Shown here piece after piece: positions 1 through 8,054 of a DNA stretch of 11,432 nt. Below the pieces are notes generated by a model. The model saw only the letters and a list, made by a program, of their open reading frames with translations, searched no databases and was not told where the DNA came from. Position 1 is the stretch's first letter. Every line of letters begins with the position of its first letter. This stretch comes from Porphyromonas sp. (GTDB taxonomy: Bacteria; Bacteroidota; Bacteroidia; Bacteroidales; Porphyromonadaceae), in assembly GCA_029983505.1 (NCBI GenBank), contig JASBZK010000048.1:1-11432 (forward strand). The letters are read 5' to 3'. A program made the position numbers and the translations under genes.

Positions 1-11
1 ACGCTGTGTGC

Positions 12-27
12 ACAGGGTACGCCCTGT
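12..27. promoter_or_regulatory. Inverted repeat upstream of the S24 regulator gene (operator or terminator remnant)
   Basis: A perfect 6-bp inverted repeat, ACAGGG-TACG-CCCTGT, ends 50 nt before the ATG at 78. It could be the operator through which a LexA/CI-like protein represses its own gene. It could also be the stem of a terminator for a gene left of the window: a T-run lies at 38-43, but about ten bases after the stem, which is too far for a typical intrinsic terminator. No clear Bacteroidota promoter is visible in 1-77. Confidence 0.35.
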
Positions 28-77
28 ACCTCCCTTCTTTTTTCGACAGACCGATACAGACATCTCTCTGATTTTTT

Positions 78-1166
78 ATGGATAAAGCAGCAGCCAAAGA
101 GCGCCTCAGTCAGGCTTTTGCCTACTTGCGCAAATACTCGCCCGACCTTACTCTCAGTGACCTCGCGCGCGAGACGAAACTTTCGCCCGCCACGGTGCGC
201 AACGCTTTCGCACCCAATACGGGCTATCTTACGGTCTCTTTTCTGGAGACTTTTGCCTCTTCTTTCGCCCACGTCTTTAATAGGGAGTGGGTGCTTACGG
301 GAGAGCTGCCTGTGCTCGTCCCCGACCCCGAGCTCCCCGATCCCGAGCTCTCGAGGCGTTGGCAGCGTGTCGCTTTCATTATGAAGCGGGAAAAGATGGA
401 TGCCTCCTCTTTCACCAAAAAACTCGGTCTCTCAAGTCCGACTACCGTGATGCGCATTCAGAGGGGACTCACCAAGCCGCAGGACAAGACACTCGAGCTT
501 ATCCTAAAGCGCTTCCCGGACTATACGGATCGATGGCTTTTCCTCGGTCTGGGCAAAGTGACGAAGTGGGACGTACCGGCGCGATTCCCCCGGTACGTAC
601 CCCGTGAAGAGGAAGACAGGGTCGCTTCCGGAGACGAGGATCCGAGGATGATGAGTAAGCTCTTGGCTCTCCTTTCGCAGAGCAAAGAGTCCACCGCCGG
701 GGCGTATATGCCGAGAGAGAGTACCGGATATGAGGTGATGGACGACACCGCTTCCGCAGGTCCTTTTCGCGGTTTTGTGGAGACATTTCCGGACGAAGTC
801 AAGACCCTCTACAATATCCCCATCGAGAAATTTCACTCCGGAGAGTACCGCCTCTTCAGAGTCAAAGGCGAGTCTATGGATGGTGGCGACATCATGGATC
901 TCGCCAATGGCGACCTCGTCCTCGTGCGTAACGTGGACAGAACCTATTGGCGCGACGGACTGCACCGGCACAACTGGCGCTATTTCGTCTTCGTCACGAT
1001 AGACGACGGTATCGTCATCAAGGAAGTCGTCGACCAAGATCTCGAGAAAGACCTCTATATGCTCCACTCGCACAACCCCGACTACAAAGATTTTACGCTC
1101 CACGGGTCTCAGATCCTCGCCATATACAACGTGATCCAAGTCGTGGAGCGTAGACTGAATAGATAA
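78..1166 (+). CDS. LexA/CI-like transcriptional regulator, tandem HTH modules plus S24 peptidase domain
   Basis: A 362-residue putative DNA-binding regulator that probably inactivates itself by cleavage. It has two N-terminal helix-turn-helix modules, about residues 8-76 and 95-160. Each ends in the Trp-Leu-x-x-Gly type motif seen in phage-repressor-like proteins (REWVLTGE at 69-76, DRWLFLGLGK at 151-160). The linker carries a doubled PDPEL (82-91). The C-terminal half fits peptidase S24: a possible Ala227-Gly228 cleavage site in TASAGP, nucleophile Ser266 in VKGESMD, and general-base Lys315 in GIVIKEV. The Ser-Lys spacing (49) is longer than in LexA because of an insert around 288-302. Family knowledge says such proteins release their operators on cleavage, often under DNA damage. 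No SOS genes are visible nearby, so the target is unknown. The ATG at 78 has no Shine-Dalgarno. The gene is convergent with sufD. Confidence 0.88.
   Translation: MDKAAAKERLSQAFAYLRKYSPDLTLSDLARETKLSPATVRNAFAPNTGYLTVSFLETFASSFAHVFNREWVLTGELPVLVPDPELPDPELSRRWQRVAFIMKREKMDASSFTKKLGLSSPTTVMRIQRGLTKPQDKTLELILKRFPDYTDRWLFLGLGKVTKWDVPARFPRYVPREEEDRVASGDEDPRMMSKLLALLSQSKESTAGAYMPRESTGYEVMDDTASAGPFRGFVETFPDEVKTLYNIPIEKFHSGEYRLFRVKGESMDGGDIMDLANGDLVLVRNVDRTYWRDGLHRHNWRYFVFVTIDDGIVIKEVVDQDLEKDLYMLHSHNPDYKDFTLHGSQILAIYNVIQVVERRLNR
321..350 (+). repeat. Tandem 15-bp repeat in the inter-HTH linker
   Basis: Two adjacent 15-bp units (321-335 and 336-350) differ at one base and encode PDPEL twice. They lie in the linker between the two HTH modules and look like a recent in-frame duplication that changes linker length. 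Confidence 0.8.
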
Positions 1167-1172
1167 TGAGGC

Positions 1173-2522
1173 TTAGAGGTTGCCCGCCGAGCAGAGGGAG
1201 TGCTTGCCGCGGTAACGGTCTTCGACAAGGGCGATGAGGCGCTCCTTTAGGTCGGGCAGCGTGATGCGGTCGATGATGTCTCCCATAAAAGCAATCGTCA
1301 TCATCGTGACGGCTTCCTGGTACGGGATGCCTCTCTGACGGAGGTAAAAGAGCCCGTTTTCGTCGAGCTGCCCCGTCATCAGTCCGTGAGAACACTTGAC
1401 GTCGTCGGCGTAGATCTCGAGCTGGGGCTTGGAGTACATCTTGGCATTCCGGCTCAAAAGGAGGTTTCGGTTATTTTGGTACGCCTCTGTCTTCTGGGCA
1501 TCTTTGGCGACGTAGATCATCCCAGAGAATGAGCCGCGCGCTTCGTCGTTGATGGTGTACTTGAAGAGTTCGTCCGACTTGCAGCGCGGTGCCGAGTGAC
1601 GAATCACGGTGTGGTTGTCCGCAACCTGCTCCCCGTCGAGTATCGCAAGACCGTCGAGGTTAAGCTCTGCGCCTTCGCCCGCGAGGTCGCACCGGTAATT
1701 GGAGCGCGACTTGCCGTTTTGGAGCGTGAGATTATTGATGAGGAGACGCGAGTCACGCTCCTGGACGGAGTGGACATTATGGATGCGGGTGACGAGAGGG
1801 AGGGTCTCTTCGAGCAGGTAAAACTCGATCCGGCTCCTTTCGCCCACATACAGCTCTGCCACCGCGTTTTGGAACGCCTTTATATGGGGATTGAAGCCGT
1901 GGATGCAGGAGAGGAGCTTCGCCTCGGTGTCTTCTTCCGCAATCAGAAGGATGCGCGGGAAGGAGACGCTGCTGCCCTCCCTCCTGACCGCGACGCGGTG
2001 CAGGAGGTGTATCGGTCTCGAGAGATGCGTGCCGCGCTTGAGGTAGATGACGAGGGCGTCGCTAAAGAAGAGTGTATTGAGCTGCGAGAGCGGGTCTCCC
2101 TTAAGGGACGGCACCTGAGAGAAGTGCGCGCTAAGCACCTCCGGGTAGAGCTTCGCAAAAGTGTGTACCGAGCCGATGAAATAGCCCTTCTCCGGGGAGC
2201 CGGCATCACTGACATCGTGTACCAATCCGCCCGACATAAACGCCTGTATTGCATCAGCCTTGAAACTGAGGAAACAGGATTTGCCGGAAAAGCGGCTCAC
2301 GTCCGGGCGGTAGCTGCAGTCGATATTGCGGGCGATGTCCGAGAGGGCGGCGTCTACGTCGAACCTCCGGTAGTGCTCGGACTTGGTATGGGGCAGGGGC
2401 TGCTCCCGAAGCAGAGCAGCGGCCTCTTCTCGCGCCTTTCGGAGCGCAGGGAGATCCCCATCGCTATTTCTGACGGAGCCGTCGTAGAGGTCGAGGAACG
2501 CTTGGGTAATCGTCTTTTCCAT
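1173..2522 (-). CDS. sufD: Fe-S cluster assembly protein SufD
   Basis: SufD pairs with SufB and the SufC ATPase in the cytosolic SufBC2D scaffold that builds Fe-S clusters. The product is 449 residues from the ATG at 2522; a GTG directly before it at 2525 would add one residue. The C-terminal beta-helix and SufB/SufD core are clear: the KCSHG motif (about residues 376-380) followed by GQLDENGLFYLRQRGI is the SufD hallmark. Its His379 seems to correspond to the functionally important E. coli SufD His360 (alignment by eye). The N-terminal 140 residues are more divergent, as usual in SufD. The start lies 6 nt after the sufC stop, so translation is probably coupled. The stop is 6 nt from that of the convergent S24 regulator, and no terminator hairpin is visible. 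No sufS follows. Confidence 0.95.
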   Translation of the reverse strand: MEKTITQAFLDLYDGSVRNSDGDLPALRKAREEAAALLREQPLPHTKSEHYRRFDVDAALSDIARNIDCSYRPDVSRFSGKSCFLSFKADAIQAFMSGGLVHDVSDAGSPEKGYFIGSVHTFAKLYPEVLSAHFSQVPSLKGDPLSQLNTLFFSDALVIYLKRGTHLSRPIHLLHRVAVRREGSSVSFPRILLIAEEDTEAKLLSCIHGFNPHIKAFQNAVAELYVGERSRIEFYLLEETLPLVTRIHNVHSVQERDSRLLINNLTLQNGKSRSNYRCDLAGEGAELNLDGLAILDGEQVADNHTVIRHSAPRCKSDELFKYTINDEARGSFSGMIYVAKDAQKTEAYQNNRNLLLSRNAKMYSKPQLEIYADDVKCSHGLMTGQLDENGLFYLRQRGIPYQEAVTMMTIAFMGDIIDRITLPDLKERLIALVEDRYRGKHSLCSAGNL

Positions 2523-2528
2523 CACAGA

Positions 2529-3284
<756 letters not shown>

Positions 3285-3326
3285 TAGACTTATAGACTGG
3301 AATGAAGTAGATGTGGAAAAGGACGC

Positions 3327-4775
3327 TCAGCCGACGGAGCCTTCGAGGGAGATGGAGAGGAGCTTCTGGGCTTCTACGGCAAACTCCATCGGCAGCTGGT
3401 TCATTACCTCTTTGGCATAGCCGTTGATGATGAGCCCTACGGCATCCTCGGGAGGTATGCCTCTCTGCATGCAGTAGAAGAGCTGGTCTTCGCTGATCTT
3501 TGAGGTGGTGGCTTCGTGCTCGATGATGGCGGTGTCGTTTTGGACATCGGAGTAGGGGAAAGTGTGTGCCCCACACTTGTCGCCGACGAGGAGGGAGTCG
3601 CACTGGGAGTGATTCCGTGCGCCCTCTGCGCCGGGGGCTATGCGGACGAGACCGCGGTAGGAGTTTTCGCTATGGCCGGCGCTTATGCCTTTGGAGACGA
3701 TGCGGCTTCTGGTGTTTTTGCCGAGATGGATCATCTTCGTGCCGGTGTCCGCCTGTTGGTAGTTATTGGTGACGGCCACGGAGTAAAATTCGCCCACGCT
3801 GCCGTTGCCTCTGAGGATGCAGCTCGGGTACTTCCACGTAATGGCAGAGCCGGTCTCCACTTGTGTCCAAGAAATCTTGGACCGGTCGCCTTTGCAGTGT
3901 CCTCTCTTTGTGACGAAGTTATAGACGCCGCCCTTGCCGTCTTTGTCGCCCGGGTACCAGTTTTGGACGGTGGAGTACTTGACTTCTCCGTCCTCTTCGG
4001 CGATGATCTCGACGATGGCTGCGTGGAGCTGATTTTCGTCGCGCATCGGGGCGGTGCAGCCCTCGAGGTAGGAGACGTAAGCGCTCTTGTCCGCTATGAT
4101 GAGGGTGCGCTCGAATTGTCCCGTATTCATCGCATTGATGCGGAAATAGGTCGAGAGCTCCATCGGCGCGCGGACGCCCTTGGGGATGTAGACGAAGGAT
4201 CCGTCGGAGAAGACCGCGGAGTTCAGCGCCGCAAAAAAATTGTCCCGCGGCGGCACCACGCTGCCGAGGTACTTGCGGACGAGATCGGGGTGGTTCTTGA
4301 CGGCTTCGGAAAAGGAGCAGAAGATGATCCCTTTCTCCGCAAGCGTCTCGCGAAACGTCGTCTTGACGGAGACGGAGTCCATCACCGCGTCGACGGCGTA
4401 GCCGGCGAGGGCTTTGCGCTCATTGATGGGGATGCCGAGCTTCTCAAACGTCCGCTCGAGCTCCGGATCCATCTCCTCGTCTTCGCTCTTTTGGCGCTTG
4501 GGGCGGGCGAAGTAGATGATGTCCTGGAAGTCGATCGGGGGTATATTAAGGTGTGCCCACTCGGGCATCTTCATCTTTTGCCACCCCCTAAAGGCCTCAA
4601 GCCGAAAATCGAGGAGCCACTCCGGCTCTTCTTTGAGACGCGAGATCTCGCGGACGGTCTCTTCGGAGAGCCCTTTGGGGAGATACTCGGTCTCGATGTC
4701 TGTGGTAAAACCGTATTTGTATTCCTGTGAGGTGAGGTCGTCCAAGACCTCATCGAAGGAAGGCTGTTCGTTCAT
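3327..4775 (-). CDS. sufB: Fe-S cluster assembly scaffold SufB
   Basis: SufB is the scaffold subunit on which the nascent Fe-S cluster is formed; it receives sulfur from the SufS/SufE desulfurase system. The 482-residue length is normal. The N-terminal part (1-110, with YKYGF at 20-24) is SufB-like. The core has SYLEGCTAP with Cys240, and the C-terminal part carries CDSLLVGDKCGAHTFPY (392-408), TAIIEHEA (415-422) and QLFYCMQRGI (431-440). Cys392 and Cys401 lie in the conserved region that contains the essential Cys of E. coli SufB (Cys405); I did not align them exactly. It is the first gene of sufBCD. A strong terminator separates it from infB, so it needs its own promoter in about 4776-4872. 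Confidence 0.97.
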   Translation of the reverse strand: MNEQPSFDEVLDDLTSQEYKYGFTTDIETEYLPKGLSEETVREISRLKEEPEWLLDFRLEAFRGWQKMKMPEWAHLNIPPIDFQDIIYFARPKRQKSEDEEMDPELERTFEKLGIPINERKALAGYAVDAVMDSVSVKTTFRETLAEKGIIFCSFSEAVKNHPDLVRKYLGSVVPPRDNFFAALNSAVFSDGSFVYIPKGVRAPMELSTYFRINAMNTGQFERTLIIADKSAYVSYLEGCTAPMRDENQLHAAIVEIIAEEDGEVKYSTVQNWYPGDKDGKGGVYNFVTKRGHCKGDRSKISWTQVETGSAITWKYPSCILRGNGSVGEFYSVAVTNNYQQADTGTKMIHLGKNTRSRIVSKGISAGHSENSYRGLVRIAPGAEGARNHSQCDSLLVGDKCGAHTFPYSDVQNDTAIIEHEATTSKISEDQLFYCMQRGIPPEDAVGLIINGYAKEVMNQLPMEFAVEAQKLLSISLEGSVG

Positions 4776-4808
4776 CGGATAAATCGCAACTTACGTTTGT
4801 TTAATTCG

Positions 4809-4845
4809 CAGGGACATCTTATGACAACCCTGTCCTTTCGTGAAA
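4809..4845 (-). promoter_or_regulatory. Candidate sufBCD promoter with an inverted repeat over the -7 element
   Basis: Reading on the minus strand, TTTC (4842-4845), 20 nt and TAAGATGT (4814-4821) loosely resemble the Bacteroidota promoter TTTG-N19-TAnnTTTG, but several consensus bases are missing. The -7-like element lies inside an inverted repeat, with arms CAGGG (4809-4813) and CCCTG (4828-4832) on the plus strand, which could be an operator. The need for a promoter follows from the terminator at 4876-4913; the exact placement is a guess. Confidence 0.25.
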
Positions 4846-4875
4846 CAATCGGACGGAGCCAAAAGTTCGCCCTCC

Positions 4876-4913
4876 AAAAAGGTACGGACCGAGAATATTC
4901 TCCCGGCCCGTAC
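4876..4913 (-). terminator. Intrinsic terminator after infB
   Basis: On the minus strand, arms GTACGGGCC and GGTCCGTAC (one G-U pair) enclose a further palindrome GAGAATATTCTC, giving a long stem with a two-base bulge, followed by CTTTTT. The hairpin occupies 4882-4913 and the U-run 4876-4880. It ends the rimP-nusA-infB transcript about 60 nt after the infB stop and insulates sufB. The plus strand has no U-run behind the stem, so termination is one-way. Confidence 0.88.
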
Positions 4914-4972
4914 TACTTTCTCTCCGAGGTCTGTGTCTCGTGAGAGGCTTGGTCTGTACCAAAAAGGCGCGG

Positions 4973-7900
4973 TTACTCGAGGGTACGCTTGACTTCGTAC
5001 TCTTGGTAAGCTTCGATTTCGTCGCCTGCTTGGATGTCGTTGTAGTTGACGATGGAGATACCGCACTCGAGACCGGAGGCCACTTCTTTGGCATCGTCCT
5101 TGAACCTCTTGAGGGAGGCGAGCTCTCCGGAGTGTACCACGACACCGTTGCGGATGACTCGGATCTTGTCCGAGCGGGAGATCTTGCCGTCCGTGACGAA
5201 ACAGCCGGCGATGGTGCCCACCTTGGATATCTTGAAAATCTCGCGTACCTCAAGGTTCGCGGTGACGCGCTCTTTGGTCTCGGGCGAGAGCATCCCTTCC
5301 ATAGCCGTCTTCACGTCATCGAGTGCATCGTAGATGACGGAGTAGGTGCGGATCTCCACGCCGCTGTCTTCGGCGATGCGCTTCGCACCCTGTGCGGGAC
5401 GCACCTGGAAGCCGATGACGACGGCGCCGGACGCGGATGCGAGGGAGACGTCGCTCTCGGTGATCTGACCGACGCCTTTGTAGATGACGTGGACGTGTAT
5501 CTCGTCGGTGGAGAGTTTTTCGATGGAGTCCGAGAGAGCTTCCACGGAGCCGTCCATATCTCCTTTGACGATGATGTTGAGCTCTTGAGCCTTGCCTTCG
5601 GCGATGCGGCGACCGAGGTCCATAAGGGAGGGCATCCTCTGGGTGCGTTCCCTCTGCTCCCTCTGCAGCTGCTCGCGCTTGGAGGCGATGTCGCGTACTT
5701 CGGACTCAGTCTCCATGACGTTAAGCGTCTCGCCCGCGGCGGTGGCGCCGTTCAGACCGAGAACCTTGACCGGCTCGGATGGTCCCACGCTTTGGACATT
5801 ATTGCCTCTGTCGTCGAAGAGGGCTTTGACGCGGCCGTAATTCGGTCCCGCGACGATGTAGTCGCCCACGTGCAGGGTACCGTCCTGTACGAGGACTTTC
5901 GTCGTGTAGCCCCGTCCCTGCTCCATCGTGCTCTCGAGTACGGAGCCGACGGCGCGCTTGTGGGGATTGGCTTTGAGCTCCAGGACTTCGGCTTCGAGAA
6001 GTACTTTTTCCAAAAGGTCTTTGATACCGATACCTTTTTTCGCGGAGATCTCCTGACTCTGATATTTGCCGCCCCAGTCCTCGACGAGGTAATTCATATT
6101 GGCGAGTTCCTCTTTGATCCTGTCGGGGTTGGCACCCGGCTTGTCAATCTTATTGATCGCAAATACGATGGGGACGCCTGCGAGCGATGCGTGACTGATG
6201 GCCTCCTTGGTCTGGGGCATCACGCCGTCGTCGGCGGCCACGACTATGATGACGACATCGGTGACTTGGGCGCCACGGGCACGCATGGCGGTGAAAGCTT
6301 CGTGACCCGGCGTGTCGAGGAATGTGATGGATCGGTCATCGTCGAGGGTGACGCGATAGGCGCCGACGTGCTGGGTGATGCCGCCCGCTTCGTGTGCTAT
6401 GACGTCTGTGTCTCGGATGGCATCCAGAAGTGACGTCTTACCGTGGTCGACGTGTCCCATGACGGTCACGATGGGTGCGCGGGGTTCGAGATCCTCTTCA
6501 TTGTCCTCCTCTACTTCGATGGCATCTGCCACTTGGAGGTCGACAAAGTTTGCCTCATAGCCGTATTCGCTCGCGATGAGCTCTATGGTGTCTTTGTCCA
6601 GACGCTGGTTGATGGAGACCATCATTCCGAGGTTGAAGACGAGGGCGATGATGTTATTGACGGGGATGTCCATCATCTGGGCGAGGTCGTTAGGGGTGAC
6701 GAACTCGGTGAGCTGAAGCTGTTTGCCGGCTTCCATCTCGGCCTGGTGTTGGAGTTCTTCGCCTCTCCGTCTCTCCTCTCGCTTGTCCCTGCGGTACTTG
6801 GCGGAGTTGCCGGAGCCGCTTCTGCGACCTTGGATGGCAGCCATCGTCTCCTTGATCTGCTTCTGGATTTCTTCCTGAGTGATCTCGTGAGGCTGTTCGC
6901 GCTGCTGCTGTTGCTTCTTCTTCTGAGCTTTGGCTTTACGTCCCACCGCCTCCTTGGAGGCTGGGTTATTCTGCCTGCGGTTGCCGTCTTTATTCTGGCT
7001 TTTTTGCCCGTTACCGCCTTTTTTGCCTCCGCTACCGCCTGCGCTCTCTTCGCGAGCCTGCTTCTCGATGTCGATTTTCTCGGAACCCTTGACGACGGTG
7101 CGTTTGCGTTTCTCTTTGCGACGACTGCCTCTGCCGATTTCCATCTTGGAGAGGTCGACGTGTCCGATGACTTTGATGCCGATGGGTTCGACGGAACCGA
7201 CGCGGAAGACCTCGTCTTTGGACGAGGTCGGCTGAGTCTCGGATTTCGGAGCTTCTTCCTTCTTAGCGGGCTCTTTCTGGGCGGGCTGTACAGATTCGGC
7301 TTTGACTTCGGGCTTTTCTTTTGCGGAAGATGGTGCCTTTTCCGATGCCTCTTTAGGAGTCGGGGCGGGAGCCTCTTCGGTATGGGGCGGGGCAGGTGTC
7401 TCGATCTTCGCCTTAGGCTCTTCTGCTTTTGGGGCTTCCGGCTTTACCGTTTCGGTCTTGGGTGCGGATGCGGGAGCTGGGCGGGTTTCGGTCTGTACCT
7501 TTTTCTCTTCCGGTACGGGTTCTTTTTTTACTTCCGGTCTGACCGGTTTTTTCTCCCCGGTCTGTACCTCTTTTTCTGCTCTGACGGGCTCCTCTATCTT
7601 CGGTGCTTCGGGCTTGGAGGGCGGGATGACGTTACCTTTTTTGTCCAGGTTCACTTTGCCGACGACTTTGGGTCCGTGGCTTCTGCCTCCGCCGGAGAGA
7701 GAAGCTCCGTTCTTATGGGCTTCAGTGGCTTTGGGTGCCGGTGCCGCTTTGGGTTCGGGAGCGGGTTTGGGGGCTTCTGGCTTGGAGGTAAACTTTTCCA
7801 CAAGAGCTTTCTTGTCGGTCTCAGAGAGCGTGTTGCCGAGATCTCTGACCACCATATCCAGTTCGTCGGTAGTCAGTTTGCTATTGGGATTGTAGCTTTC

Positions 7901-7990
7901 GGTCGGCTTCTTTTTGGATAGGAAGTCGATCACGCTTTGCACCCCGAGTTGGAGTTCTTTCGCTAATTTATTCAGTCTTACAGATGGCAT
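4973..7990 (-). CDS. infB: Translation initiation factor IF-2
   Basis: IF-2 is the GTPase that brings fMet-tRNA to the 30S subunit and promotes 50S joining. The product is 1005 residues, in the long Bacteroidota size class. An IF2_N-type domain (1-50) is followed by a low-complexity, Pro/Glu/Lys/Ala-rich then basic Gly/Gln-rich region (about 70-425), and a second IF2_N-type segment (about 425-475). The G domain has G1 GHVDHGKT (512-519), G2 GGITQHVGAY (536-545), G3 DTPGHEAF (559-566), G4 NKID (613-616) and G5 SAKKG (649-653). Domains II, III and the tRNA-binding domain IV fill the rest. The start is 64 nt after the nusA stop, with a GAGGA about 15 nt before the ATG. It is the last gene of the operon, followed by a strong terminator. 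Confidence 0.98.
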   Translation of the reverse strand: MPSVRLNKLAKELQLGVQSVIDFLSKKKPTESYNPNSKLTTDELDMVVRDLGNTLSETDKKALVEKFTSKPEAPKPAPEPKAAPAPKATEAHKNGASLSGGGRSHGPKVVGKVNLDKKGNVIPPSKPEAPKIEEPVRAEKEVQTGEKKPVRPEVKKEPVPEEKKVQTETRPAPASAPKTETVKPEAPKAEEPKAKIETPAPPHTEEAPAPTPKEASEKAPSSAKEKPEVKAESVQPAQKEPAKKEEAPKSETQPTSSKDEVFRVGSVEPIGIKVIGHVDLSKMEIGRGSRRKEKRKRTVVKGSEKIDIEKQAREESAGGSGGKKGGNGQKSQNKDGNRRQNNPASKEAVGRKAKAQKKKQQQQREQPHEITQEEIQKQIKETMAAIQGRRSGSGNSAKYRRDKREERRRGEELQHQAEMEAGKQLQLTEFVTPNDLAQMMDIPVNNIIALVFNLGMMVSINQRLDKDTIELIASEYGYEANFVDLQVADAIEVEEDNEEDLEPRAPIVTVMGHVDHGKTSLLDAIRDTDVIAHEAGGITQHVGAYRVTLDDDRSITFLDTPGHEAFTAMRARGAQVTDVVIIVVAADDGVMPQTKEAISHASLAGVPIVFAINKIDKPGANPDRIKEELANMNYLVEDWGGKYQSQEISAKKGIGIKDLLEKVLLEAEVLELKANPHKRAVGSVLESTMEQGRGYTTKVLVQDGTLHVGDYIVAGPNYGRVKALFDDRGNNVQSVGPSEPVKVLGLNGATAAGETLNVMETESEVRDIASKREQLQREQRERTQRMPSLMDLGRRIAEGKAQELNIIVKGDMDGSVEALSDSIEKLSTDEIHVHVIYKGVGQITESDVSLASASGAVVIGFQVRPAQGAKRIAEDSGVEIRTYSVIYDALDDVKTAMEGMLSPETKERVTANLEVREIFKISKVGTIAGCFVTDGKISRSDKIRVIRNGVVVHSGELASLKRFKDDAKEVASGLECGISIVNYNDIQAGDEIEAYQEYEVKRTLE

Positions 7991-8054
7991 ACGTCTTCTT
8001 TTTTCCTCAGTTTAGGCTCTTGCTAAATTTTCTCGCTTAGTCGGAAGGGGCGTC

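Noticed and set aside
7071..7780. Repetitive Lys/Glu/Pro-coding stretch of infB as a possible repeat element
   Set aside because: It is the ordinary low-complexity linker of Bacteroidota IF-2, without exact tandem units.
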